Shown piece by piece: positions 12,719 to 23,280 of a DNA stretch of 64,000 bases. The position numbers were made by a program, and so were the translations under genes. The notes beneath the pieces were generated by a model. It was not told where the DNA came from, searched no databases, and saw nothing but the letters and a program-made list of their open reading frames with translations. The DNA comes from Diplocarpon mali. Lineage: Eukaryota > Ascomycota > Leotiomycetes > Helotiales > Drepanopezizaceae. Every line of letters starts with the position of its first letter. Position 1 is the stretch's first letter. The stretch lies in the NCBI GenBank assembly GCA_024741835.1, contig JAENRP010000052.1:1-64000 (forward strand), given 5' to 3'.

Positions 12719-12965
12719 TATAAAGACCTAGAAGTAAAGGATCTTATAATATAGGTTATATAGTTAGATGAGGACTAAGAAAGGGGTATATATAGGACTA
12801 CTATTATACTTAAAGATAGCGCGCAATGCTAACTACCTATTCTACCCTTAATTAGTGAATTGTCCTAGTTCTTATCTTTAGAGAGCCTGCTTATAGTACT
12901 TCCTCCCTCTTTATCTTTGGTTTTCACGTAGGCCTATTCTTATATTGTTCCTGCTCCCTCTTATA
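12719..12965 (+). repeat. Right LTR of element C
   Basis: 247 bp, same length as 10076-10322 and differing mostly by transitions. It is followed by ATAG at 12966-12969. Confidence 0.85.
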
Positions 12966-13770
12966 ATAGGACTTTCCGCTTATGCTCCTAACTTTAAGCC
13001 AAAGCGTACTCCAATCGAAGGAAAGTATAATAAATTAAAGCCTGCTAATGAAAATAAGTAGAGAGAAGATCTAAAGAAGTATTAATAAGACATTAAAGCG
13101 ATTATATATACTATAGTATATATATAACCAGATATCGCCTTTATTATTAGGCAACTTAGTCAAAACTTAAAGGATCTGACGATTTAATACAAGAATATAG
13201 TTAAGCGACTTAAAAGGTACTTTCAATTAATAATCATATAGAAGGTAAGATATAAACTAACGAAATATATAAGCGCAAAGCTTAAGGTATATACTAATTC
13301 CAACTAGGCAAATATAAAAGGTTGGAAAAGTATATTTAAAAGCGTAGTAGTATTATATAGTAGACCTATATCGTAGGGAAGTAGGAAGCAGAAATCAGTA
13401 GCTATTGCAAGTACTAAGGCCGAATATATATTAATATTATCAAATTGCAAGTAAGGATTATAGATCGCCTAAGTTTTAAAAGATATAGGTTTTGCTAAGT
13501 ATATTAAACGAGATAGGAATTGTATTAATCTTTAAGTAGATAATATAAGGGCGATTGCACTTATAAAGAATCCACACTTATATAAGCGATCGAAATATAT
13601 CGATATTACCTACTATTTTATCTACAACCTTATTACAAAGAATAAGTTATCGATTACCTATATCCTAACTAATCGAATAGTAGCAAATGGATTTATAAAG
13701 CTATTAAAGATAGTTGCAAAGTTTAAAGCATTTAAAGATATACTAAGGTTGTAAAAGATAGTAGGGGCTT
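12966..13770 (+). pseudogene. Copia A: RNase H segment
   Basis: This resumes the frame interrupted at 10075. It reads IVYIQPDIAF...RQLSQ at about 13.1 kb, then a YTNSNWAN-like stretch for the YSDADWA block. It continues with SVVVLYSRPIS and GSRKQKSVAIASTKAEYI for the SGYV-LG---SW-SKKQ--VA-SSTEAEY block. It ends with KYIDITYYFI for KHIDI-YHFIR and TNRIVANGFIKLL for T--M-AD-LTK-L. All are standard Ty1/copia RNase H blocks with RIP substitutions and stops. A purine tract at about 13761-13769 follows. Confidence 0.88.
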
Positions 13771-14280
13771 AATAGGCTTAAGGACGACTCCCGGGCCCGC
13801 CTTACGAGTTAGGTCATATAGTCTTATAGAAGAAAGTTTTTTCTTTAGATCGACTCCTAGGCCTAGATCGCAAGTTAAGTTACGTAGTCTTATAAAGGAA
13901 CGCTTTTAGGAAATTTGACTCCTGGTCCTACCCTATAAGTAGGATTAGTGATTTCAATAGAAGTTGCTATTAATTGATTATTTTTAATTTAAAGAGATAC
14001 TTAGGAGTTAGATTAGCGCAAAAGGATAGTTATTGTTTTCCCAACTGCAGGTCAATTAGAGTAAGGTCTAAGTAAGGGTATTAAAATAGGTAATATAGCT
14101 ATTACTCTGATATATTATTATATGACCCTACTGCTTAATCAGTAGGATATTGATACGTATATAGCTATAAGGAAGAAAGGGGTAACCTTCCTTCCTTAAC
14201 TCTTACTAATATATCGACCATCGACCTTTAGAAGCCTCCTTTACCTACTGCGCCGACTCACTTAAGCTCAATAGACCTTA
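13771..14280 (+). repeat. Probable 3' LTR of Copia A, with three GACTC-motif copies
   Basis: Begins directly after the purine tract that ends Copia A. It carries spaced copies of the GACTC...GAGT motif at 13786, 13852 and 13917. The partner LTR lies outside the window, so the right boundary cannot be fixed; it is placed before the next Copia coding remnant. No open reading. Confidence 0.5.
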
Positions 14281-14289
14281 ATATACAAC

Positions 14290-14570
14290 TCGATCGATTA
14301 CCTTATTTATGGCTTAATAACAAAGGAGCAAGATCTCTTACTAAAGAACGAAAATTTTCAGCAAAATCAAAGCATATCGACGTCCGACACTTCTATATAA
14401 GGGACGATATAATAGCTAAAGGCAAGATGATAGTAGCCTATATACCTAGAAACGATAATATGGCAGATTCCCTTACAAAAGCTCTGCCAGGACCGGCCTT
14501 TGAGAAATACAAGGGTTATATGGGCCTACTAGAGAAGAGATCAATAAAAGAAGGCTATGGAAAACCATAG
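14290..14570 (+). pseudogene. Copia D: C-terminal RNase H remnant
   Basis: About 90 open plus-strand codons read NNKGARSLTKERKFSAKSKH, then IDVRHFYIRD, YIPRNDNMADSLTKALPG and a natural TAG at 14568-14570. These are the final blocks of Ty1/copia pol (KHID-R-HFIR and T--N-ADGLTKAL). Unlike A-C this piece has few RIP stops and higher GC, so it is younger or escaped mutation. The rest of pol is missing to the left. A purine tract (AGTAGGGGG, about 14789-14797) and an LTR follow, which is the normal order. Confidence 0.8.
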
Positions 14571-14799
14571 GAAGACTATAAGGAGTGGGAAAAGCTATAA
14601 TATAGCCAAGTCAGAGGTACTCTTGTACTACAACGCACGTTTTTATACTGCGGGGCGGCTGAACTCCATATAAGGGAGACGTAGGCGCCATATACTAGAG
14701 AGTATATTATAGGAGTTAATAAGGCCTAGACTATACAAAAAAAAAAAAAAATGTGGGGCTCTTTACTCTGAGTTCTATAGAGCTTTGTAGTAGGGGGCA

Positions 14800-14923
14800 T
14801 GTTAGAAATATACAAGGTACAGAGATTACCGCACAGAGCGGAGGCTAAGGCTTAGTAAGCCTACCTTGTATATATACTACTTCAGCTCTCTAGAACTAGA
14901 ATCTACACCTTTTGATTCTATCA
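14800..14923 (+). repeat. LTR of Copia family D (3' LTR of the RNase H remnant)
   Basis: Starts TGTTAGAAATATACAAGG right after a purine tract and ends at a TCA terminus. The last 25 bases contain the short palindrome AGAATCT...TGATTCT. The same sequence recurs inverted at 16823-16957, as an end fragment at 15211-15237, and as a solo copy at 30186-30280. Confidence 0.8.
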
Positions 14924-15210
14924 ATATCTCTTGTATCAGTCGGTTTCGCCTGTGTTTATACTACTGTTTCTGTCGCATATGCTCTGACAGTCCCGTGCTT
15001 TTATCGCAACCGTGACACAACCGTGACAGTGCTCACTTGTTGATGTCCGAAGATACTGCAGGAATAACGTGGCCAGCGTCAGCTAAGCCGTAAGATGTAA
15101 CCGATAATAGTCTAACTACTATACGATAACTTAGCTCTCCAATCTGTCTTATTCCACAACCTTTCAAGTGTAAGTGGCTTTCGCCTTTATCGTAGCTCAG
15201 CCACCAATAT

Positions 15211-15237
15211 TGACAGAATCTAAAGGTGTAGATTCTG
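15211..15237 (-). repeat. Terminal fragment of a family D LTR
   Basis: 27 bases match the end of the D LTR in reverse orientation (CAGAATCTACACCTTTAGAT and following). It lies exactly where the gag-like reading of the minus-strand D copy stops making sense, suggesting a deletion or recombination junction. Confidence 0.65.
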
Positions 15238-15239
15238 CA

Positions 15240-16640
15240 TCCTGTATAACCTGGTTTTGGCTGGAAGGTTGCTCCTCTCTTATTCCCCTGGGCGAACTTC
15301 ATTTTTCGGTCGGAAAAGTGTGCGGTGGATTGCCCTTGCTCCTCGGCCAAAAGATATCGGTATCTATTCGGGGTTGAACCGGAGTGCTGAGGTCTGGCTG
15401 GTCCGTCCTAGGCAACTACTCTTGCGCAAGCCCGTAAGCTATCTAATAGAGCTGGGAACGTAGCTGGTGGCTTGAAAAGTGCCATTTGAAATAGTCGATT
15501 CCTAGAAACACTTTGTATAAGCCTATCTCTAATCGATCGATCATTCCTCATGCTAGCATATAGTCCCAGTTGCAGGTTTTGTAACTCCTTAGCATAGTTC
15601 TCGAGTTGAATCAGGATCGATTTCCCCCTCTAATACTCTTCTTATGGGAACAGTTCAAATGCCAACCTAAACCACCTTCCTAGAAATCTGCTGCTCCTCT
15701 CTTCTGTCTCGTAATTGGCACGAATAGCCTCTACTAGCTTAGCGAAATTGAAGTTTTTGTTCTGCAGGTACCGATAGTAATACGTTGAGGCTGAGTCTCG
15801 CAATATGGATAGGAACGCTCTATGCTATATACTCTGATCTACAGAAGCTCTTTGGCATAGATCTGCAAATATATGGAGCTTTTCGTCTGAGTGATCTCTT
15901 CCACCTGAGTACTGAGTCTCTTTGCCTCTGCCTCTGCCACGGCCTCCTCCTCGAGAGAGATTGGCTTCCGTATTCAGGGCCGCCGATTGCGTAGCAACCG
16001 GGGTTACCTTTAACTATTCCCTGTATAGTTGCTTATACTGTTCAATCGCTATAATTGTCTGTTGGAAGGTCTTGTCGATATCTCTAAGCTGAAGTTGTAC
16101 TGAGGACCATATTCTAATAAGAGGGAGGCTTAAAATCAGCTGTCCTTTTATCTGACTGTCGGTCGGGGGGTTGTCGTAGCCTTTTAGGCGAGATTGGATG
16201 CTTTTGAGCCTTTGAACGTAGTCTTTTAGAGATTCAGAGTACGGTATATACTCGGCCTTATACAATTCCTTAATCAGATTCGTATAAGCTTCTGTATTAT
16301 TCACCAGATTGCTTTCGCTATCTCTAATAGCGTTCCAGAGAGCGTTAGCGTCTTCGGCGACGATCTCGTTCTCATATTTCTCGCTGATTAGGGAGGAGAG
16401 GCTTCTAGCTATAATAGCTATAGCCTCTTGGTTTTTCTTCTCCTATTTACTGTCTGACTTAGAGGAGGGGCGTTGAGGGATAGGGCCAATAGCTTAAGAA
16501 ACGCAGCCATTAGCTGCTAGGGTTCGAATAACAGTTGGTTTCCATGCCTAATAGTTAGACCATTCGAGCATGCCCTCGATCTCGGTGTTATTGGTGATTT
16601 ATTTGTCATTTTTGTCGAGTTGTTGTAGTTGTCGAGGTAT
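15240..16640 (-). pseudogene. Copia D: gag polyprotein remnant, minus strand
   Basis: The clearest frame (16014-16304 and its extension to about 16.64 kb) reads WNAIRDSESNLVNNTEAYTN and LKDYVQRLKSIQSRLKGYDN, then QIKGQLILSLPLIRIWSSVQ. This is the pattern of fungal Ty1/copia gag (UBN2/gag-polypeptide type: W--L, Y----v--l, L-sLP-----). Two in-frame stops lie upstream (near 16.44 and 16.55 kb). Downstream (15.24-16.0 kb) the frame shifts several times and a zinc knuckle is not recognisable. It follows the inverted D LTR at 16823-16957, as gag should. No pol is attached. Confidence 0.7.
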
Positions 16641-16822
16641 CGAAGAAGAAAATTTTGCAGAAAAGGGGTAAAAAATAGGGGTAAGGGGAAAGAAGGTGTG
16701 TATATATAAGAGTATATGTGAAGAGGTGTTGTATGGTTGTTTTTGCTAAAAAGCAGGTTCGAGGGTTCTTTTCAATTGATAAGATTGATCGAGTTATTAA
16801 TAGATTCTAGGAATTGCTACTA

Positions 16823-16957
16823 TAACAAAATCTAAAGGTGTAGATTCTGAGTTCCATGGAGCTGCAGGAGTATATATATACAAGGTAGGCTTAGTAAGCT
16901 TAGTAAGCCTTAGTCTCTGTTCCGTACGTAATCTCCGTACCTTGTATATTTCTAATA
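16823..16957 (-). repeat. LTR of Copia family D, minus orientation (5' LTR of the gag remnant)
   Basis: Reverse complement of the 14800 LTR, with a slightly longer middle. Its outer terminus is TATTAGAAATATACAAGG (TG to TA). The gag remnant follows it in the minus sense. Confidence 0.8.
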
Positions 16958-19900
16958 AATATGCTTATGACTTGAGGTACAGACCCGAGGTCACATGCGC
17001 TCCGAAGTGAAATCTAGATGCAAGATATGTGGAGAATATAGAGTTATTCGATATCGCCGACAGGCAAGAAATTCAACTCAACGCTGTAGAGTTGCAGCCA
17101 CTCTCCCAACATGCCCGGCGATATATCGCAGTCACGTTACGTTCTCGAGACCATATCTGTCCATCTAAACCACTAATTTAAGCTAGTAGTCCCACTTTCG
17201 TGAAGCTCCCGTGTCCATTTTCATATCTATTTATAAAGGTATCTACCGCATAGTGAGGGTTTAGTTAGTGATAACCTCCGACTATAGATCATAGTCTACA
17301 ACTATCGCAGTAATTATGGACCAGCTTATTACTAACATTTCATGTCCGCAACGTATGAGTCCACTCGCCACCACTACCTAGTTCAGCTCGCAGCCGGAAG
17401 ATGGGCTATCACATCTAGGCATAACCGGAGGAATCGAGTCTCGTAAAAATCTGATGTCTTGAATCGGTGCTTTCATTCCTTACGAATATCTCATTAAGTC
17501 CGTGCTGGACTGAAACTCTGCCACCTCGATGATGCATGGCTCTGGAGACTCTCCGGAGCAATATAAACTTTCAACCTCTGTTTATCCCAGGGAACCTTCG
17601 ACTGACTGAAAGTTTACCTTTGGCTAGGAGCCATTATTCGGTGTGGATATCTGGTATTCGTACCGCTTTTCGGAAGATCAACGACTTCCATTTTTTGATT
17701 GGCACTCTTGCGACACTGCACTCCTTGGTTCGGCTCCAGGATATCCTCGTGGGCGATGATTCCAGATTTGTATGAAAAGATGGAGTGACAAAAAAGCCTT
17801 CCAGGTGACATACACGTATGAGTTAGTAGTAGATGGAGACAATTGCTTACCATATTTATCTCAGGAAAGGCTTCTTGTTGACCAGCTTGTCCAGGTAGTC
17901 TATCTTTCCACTCTCTATTGTCCATCGCTTGAGAAAGGGTTCATGCTTTGAGAACTTTTTCTATCAGGTCTGCTGTTTGAAAATAATAGGATCAATATCC
18001 GGGGAAGAAACTTTGAGATCGGCTATAGTTTATCGGATGTTTTGCTTCTCCACTTGAGTGTCAGGAACCTCTCATTGGCAGAGACTGGTCCTAGAGACCA
18101 ACTGATGAAGGTCTTAAGAGCATAGAGGATTATGACAGCAGGTAATAAGTAAATAAAATAAATAGCAAAATGAACAAAAAAGTTTTCCCGCCCCAGATGG
18201 ATAGAATTGTTCACAACAAGGTGTAGATAAAAGTGGTGAAGAAATTGAAGTTAATGACAAGCTCGAAAACTAAAACACCGATTTCCAGGACCGTATGAAT
18301 GTTAGAGAAATAGATACTGTCATATCAAAATTGCTCAGGACTAAGGATTGTCCGAGGAGTCAACCTACACGAGAAACCAGGGACCAATCAACAACTGCCT
18401 TAGATCCAGTGTAAAATTAAGAACAGGATTAGACGCTGCATTTGACATGCATTTTCGATGACATATAATGAAGATATTTTCTACTAAAAAAGAGCTGTGA
18501 CATTGCGAGATCTTGCTGCTCGCTATTTTGATTCCTTGATATCCTTCGGCAGGTGAACTAGCAGGAGGGCATCTAGAAGAGAGGTGATCCCCTGACCAGC
18601 GCAGAAGAATACTCCTATAGATCCCGGAAAGTAGAAGAATCTCAAAAGTAAGATCAAATTTCGAGAGGGTGGAAAGCATCTGGAACGACTGTCAGGTGAT
18701 TTTGCGCCAGCGATTTCCTTAATCTTCCCCCCTATCCCACGCTATACCAACACTTGCGTGGTGATTCTCGCAGCCATGCGTCCCAGCCCCTGCCAAACTT
18801 TCAAATAATCGCTAGAATTACCACGATAGCTATTTGGTCCACATTTGATGATCTCGGGTTGCTCTAACCCATTGAGATTCCGAGGAGGTCAAACAGTGTT
18901 ACGGCTGTTTTCTGTGGATAGGTAATCAAGGCGCGTTTGGCAAATGAAATCACCTATTTCAAATCTATATTCAGAGGTTAATCTATGATGTAGAAACCGA
19001 CTTGGCGATCAAAAACGAGCCAAGCACTAGTTTGCAGGCAACCTACTTCGCGAAACTGGCATAAATCTTGACAATATTACAAAAACAGTCTAAGAGTGTA
19101 CATAGAGATTTTGACATCGAAATTTCATTACAAAGCTTATGATTTGGGTAATGCGTAAGGCTCATTCTGATAGCTTAGTCGAAAACGGACCTTGCCTTGG
19201 CTTCACAAGGTCTGGGGCTTTGCTTGGAGAAGAGTTATCCAATCTACTCCCTTGGCTAGCTATTCCAACTTCTAGTTCATAAACTTGATTCCAACTACCT
19301 TACCAAGCGTATTAATTTTCTCGCTCTACGAATATCGCCTTCCAACGTCTCGAAACTGCCTTGGCAAAACCGAATTGTAAAACTATTGTTAGAAACTATT
19401 TCAAGTTGCCAAACAAGCAGTTATATACGTATAAATACCTTCACCTGGGTTCGATCTTACGAATTTCAAAAAATTATCAGACCCAGGGTATTTCTCCATT
19501 TGTAGTTTTCCGCTTCTTTATTCTTCATTGGAGTAGCCGGTCATTGACCTAGGAAGTTGTGCTGGAGGGCTTGTCTCGGCTGTTGATGTCCTTTCCCTAG
19601 TTCAATCCAATTGCTCCCACAGAAAATCCAGCAACGAGTGGCTAACCCATTGCCTGTTGATTAATTGTGTCTTGCACCCTCTCTGCTTTGTTTCTCAAGG
19701 ATAAGAGGTAGCATGTGTCATTGAGAAACCTCTATACTATGAAAAAGCCGTATTCATGATATATGTTATATATCGGGTTTCGATTGCCGCTGACGTACGT
19801 CTGGCTTCCAAGTCTTTATCTACGCCCAACAGTTATCTGTTCTTTGAGAAATACGAGCGAGTTGAGATATTCCATGCTCTACTGCAGTATAGCAGTTATC

Positions 19901-19991
19901 AGCTTAGTGGAGCACCTAGTATAGAAGGTCTTTGACGCATTCTTAGGGAACTTATATTCATAAAAGCTCAAATGCTCTATCTTGCAAGTCA
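16958..19991. other. No recognised gene (about 3 kb)
   Basis: Moderately AT-rich sequence. A minus-strand stretch at 17.6-17.95 kb has an intron-like GTAAGC...CTAAC...AG inside protein-like frames, but I cannot identify a family. Short frames at 18.02-18.21 and 18.37-18.68 kb are not convincing. Nothing else seen. Confidence 0.5.
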
Positions 19992-21120
19992 TTAAGCTGT
20001 ATCCTGAAGACTATCTGCGATTTGCGACTCCTCCCTGGGGAAAACCACCCTGGATTCTGCATCAGCAGCCCCGAAGACCCTGTCGTCGTCCCTTACCAAC
20101 TCAATCTCCGCTTCAGATCCCTTATTAGTATTAGGCTGTTCATCTCCTTGTCCTTGCACATCTTTGCCTATCCCTAAATCTGAAGCGATAGCCGCGACTC
20201 CGGCGTAGTATCTCACCAAAGCCTCGCTATCACCCTCTCGTTCTCCATCGCTCTCTCGTTGTCCTGACCCAAACCGGCTCGCTGGCACAAGGAGCACATC
20301 CCCCAACAACACGGGCTCCTTCAGATCACGCATCTCTCCAAACTCGACCTTGCCCCCGAGACGAGTACTCAGCGTCTTCATTACCGCGTCAGTGAACCCT
20401 CCTCGCTGCAAATCACGAAGCGCGTGCTCATGGTCAGCACCTCCGATCACCGCCCCAAGGATATCCTCGAAGATGGGATGGTGAGGTTTGGCCATCATCG
20501 CCCAGCGCACGATTCCCACGCGGCCGTCGGCCGTCGTATCGTCCTGCCCGATGCCCAGTACAGCACCGACCGTGCTGTTCGCAAAGGAAGACGGGATCCA
20601 TTCCTCGACCGGCGTCAAACAGCTCGTATCGAGACCGCTGTACACCCCTCCGTCCGCCAGCATAACCAGGTACCTGACCAGCTCCCTGCGGAGGCCAGGC
20701 TCCAAGTCGTGCCAGACGTCAAGCACGGCGGCATCGCCGCCGAACCTGTCTTCGACGTAGACGGTGCTCGTCTCATCTGCTTCTCCGTCAGCGCGCGAGA
20801 CCGTCTCCTCCGAGAGGGAGCAGAAGCTTACCGCTCAACACTTCGTAGTGCCACTCCGGGTTCAGCGCCGTCCAGGTCTGCGTCTGCGGCGCCCAGACAT
20901 CCCGCTGGCTCGCGCTGCCCAGCTGCCATATCTTCCTGTTGAAGTCTGCCGGCAAGGCAGGCTGCGGGTCTCGTTCGGACTCCTTGCTTGCTCCTGAGAC
21001 TGTCGTGGTAGTGAACGAGGAGATGGGCGGGGGAGGGTGCGGTACGTAGAGGACTGCGACGACGAAGAGGAGGGCAAGTGTCAGGATGACTGGCCTTCTG
21101 CGGATCGGTGTCGAAGCCAT
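19992..21120 (-). CDS. Och1-like glycosyltransferase, family GT32
   Basis: Two exons (21120-20832, 20776-19992) with a 55-bp intron of GTAAGC...GCAG give 357 residues. ATG 21120 is chosen because it precedes a classic type II signal anchor (hydrophobic residues about 10-27), so the enzyme should sit in the Golgi facing the lumen. IWQLGS (near residue 67) and NPEWHYEV match the GT32 'IWQ--' and 'NP-Y-Y---' blocks. LVRYLVMLADGGVYSGLDT at about 128-147 is the donor-binding block. Family members transfer mannose or related sugars to N-glycans or sphingolipids. Odd: the metal-binding DXD reads GLD here (residue 144 Gly). The acidic C-terminal tail (about 265-357) is variable. The exact acceptor is unknown. 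Confidence 0.85.
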
Positions 21121-21949
21121 GGTGTTTTCTGCCTTGAGCGTATGCAATGGGCGGGGGTCAAGTCTTTTGAGAATCTTAGCAGAGCTCTACTGCTTCTGAG
21201 CTTACTACGTTGCTACCCCGTAATCATTGCACGCTCGCGACGTGAGAGTGACGAGACTGGTCTGACCCAGCTGGGGGGAGGGCGGGCGTCGCATGCGAGA
21301 AATCTCGCCAGCTACTCCATATCAGCTTCATGGATATTCCTCAGCATGTCGAGCTAGTTCCCACCACCTCCTCAAGACAAAGATGATCTCAATATACTCC
21401 TCCCCCGCCACCAACAGAAGAAAAAGTCAATGTCTCCGTTCCCAAATCCCAGCCGCGCATCACGAGACATCCCTCCCACCACAGGAATACAACGATGCAT
21501 ATCGTAGATATATATCATCATATCATACGACATCACATCTCATCCCCTCCAACCATCCCAATCCCTTCCACCCCAAGCCCTCTCCTCTTTTCTTTTTCCC
21601 CAGCCGCAAAAGCGGGTCCAATGTTATGCTTCAGGGGCAAGCTCGCTTACGCGCGTGGCATGTAGTATTGCTTCGCGCGTGGCGTGCTCAGGGGGGTGGG
21701 GAGATTGTCCTGCCGCTGGGTTTGGATATGGATATGACCGACGCATGGGGCCGGCGACGGGAAGGTGATGGGAATCCGGACGTGGAGATCTTTCGCAAGA
21801 TGGGGGGTGTGGATTTGGGTCTCTGATGCCGCCGAACCCGCAGGGCAAAACAAACACCGTCCAGCGGCCACGGCGAGGAGGGAGCGGCCACAGCCAGCGC
21901 TTTCGCGAGGGGGAAGAATCAACAAGCCCTCTCCTATATCATCAGTTCC
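21121..21949. other. Upstream region of the GT32 gene, no gene recognised
   Basis: Mixed-composition sequence between the GT32 start and the Tc1/mariner relic. Overlapping frames occur in several phases on both strands with no conserved motif. The proximal part should hold the GT32 promoter. Confidence 0.4.
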
Positions 21950-21951
21950 TA

Positions 21952-23278
21952 TAGTAAGGTCGGTAAAGATTGAATCGCTTAGCTGAAAAACGCGTTTTTC
22001 GCGTTTACGCGTTTTATACCCTTTCTTCTCTACTACTATAATATAAGTACTCTATAACGTCCTCTTGCTTTAACAAATTGTGATTCATTAATTAAGGGGT
22101 TATCTTTATATTAAAGAGCTTTTATCACAGGCGCTGCTAATAAAGGATTAAAACTAGCTTAAATTGCACACCTTTATAATATATCGAAATCGACTATTAA
22201 AACTACTTTGCGCTGCATTATATAATTTTTTAAAGGCTTTAGCGAATCTCACTCCACATATTTAAAATATTATTTAGATTGTAATATACGCTGACTAATA
22301 CGCTATGTATATTTAAAATATCTAAAATAGACTTATAAAGAGGTTAAAGACGAATTAGATTTAGGATTTTCGATCTATACTATTTGATATATTTTAGAAA
22401 AGAATAGTACCACTAATTAGCGTGTAGAAGAAAGGCTAGAACTTATAAAGGATATCGCTTAATAAAGGTATAATTAGGCAAAAGTATAAGAGAAGTGAAT
22501 ATTTTATGAATTTTATAAAATCATTTGAAGTAATAAGTATAGTATTGAAAAAGGGAAAAGCCGAATATATGAATAGGTTCTTCAATTCTTTGCAAGAAAT
22601 AGCAACCTAATATAGTTAGCAATTATAAGAAAGGCAAAAATATATCGATTATAATCTAAGCTTGCTTTTTAATCGAATTTAGAGTTATTCAATGATTGGA
22701 TTACTATATAACAGATTAAGATCCTAATGTTAAGAAGAATAGATATACCGCGAAGTTATACTTGAGAGTTCTTAAAGACTAATTATCTATTTATTATCCT
22801 AAAAATTATGTATTTATATATTTATATATAATAATGCCCTTATCTATACTTATAAGAATAGAAGTAGTAATTATCTGCTTTGTAGTCTAGATTTAAATCT
22901 TATTAAACACTTTTAATAGCATCTTGAAAATTAGATTTACAAATTACATTAAAACTTTTAAAAATAGAATTTCATTAAAAATTAAAAGATCTTATCGAAA
23001 ATAAACTTTAAAAAAGTCAAGAAGCTATATTGGATAAGATATTTCACTTAGTAGTAGGAAGTATGCTAAAGCAGGTAGAAGCAGTATCCAAAGTAAATAG
23101 ATAGTATATAAAATACTAAAAGATATAATATCTAATACAAAGATAGAGATATATTTGATAAACGTTTTGATATAAAAAACTAAAAGAAATAATGAAGTAA
23201 TTATTTTTAATTCATCTTTATATCTAAGGAATATACTTTGAAAAAGCTAGGGCGATTCAAAATTTATCTACAGTACTG
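21952..23278 (+). mobile_element. Tc1/mariner transposon relic, RIP-mutated, with inverted ends and TA duplication
   Basis: 1327 bp, the usual size for the family. Left end TAGTAAGGTCGGTAAAGATT (21952) and the reverse complement of the right end, CAGTACTGTAGATAAATTTT (23278), align without gaps. About 20 of the first 27 positions match, including the shared GAATCGC. TA lies outside both ends (21950-21951, 23279-23280). The plus strand reads a helix-turn-helix start near 22.1-22.25 kb (KGLKLA-IAHLYNISKSTIKTTL) and TYKEVKDELDLGFS. A DDE-domain block near 22.81-22.95 kb reads FIYNNALIYT...SLDLNLIKHF, which stands for HDNAPIHT...SPDLNPIEHLW. Stops throughout; immobile. Confidence 0.9.
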
Positions 23279-23280
23279 TA

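Larger units (their letters stand above)
10076..12965 (+). mobile_element. Element C: LTR retrotransposon with only a gag-like reading, inserted in Copia A
   Basis: Two direct LTRs of 247 bp each (10076-10322 and 12719-12965) flank about 2.4 kb. The 4-bp duplication ATAG (10072-10075 and 12966-12969) marks the insertion. Element A's reading continues across it as ILNR|IGLSAYAPNFKP, a standard Copia pol junction. The LTRs differ almost entirely by C/T and G/A changes (RIP). Inside I find one long gag-like reading (about 11.13-12.39 kb) and no reverse transcriptase, integrase or RNase H, so the element looks non-autonomous. One undetermined base (n) lies at 12559. Strand is inferred from the gag-like reading. 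Confidence 0.85.
1..14280 (+). mobile_element. Copia element A: RIP-mutated Ty1/copia retrotransposon, split by two later insertions
   Basis: Plus-strand Ty1/copia relic whose left end lies outside the window. Its pol reads in three blocks: integrase (about 640-1684), linker plus reverse transcriptase (8890-10075) and RNase H (12966-13770). Blocks 1 and 2 are separated by element B and blocks 2 and 3 by element C. Removing each insertion with one target duplication restores a continuous reading frame, which shows that A is oldest. Stops are TAA/TAG at positions where Copia proteins have Trp or Gln, so RIP rather than random decay inactivated it. A purine-rich tract (about 13761-13769) marks the probable start of its 3' LTR. 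The far LTR boundary (near 14.27 kb) is my estimate. Confidence 0.85.

Noticed and set aside
20424..21077. Several long frames on both strands overlapping the GT32 gene
   Set aside because: Out-of-phase or antisense to the spliced GT32 frame, Arg/Pro-rich, and without motifs.
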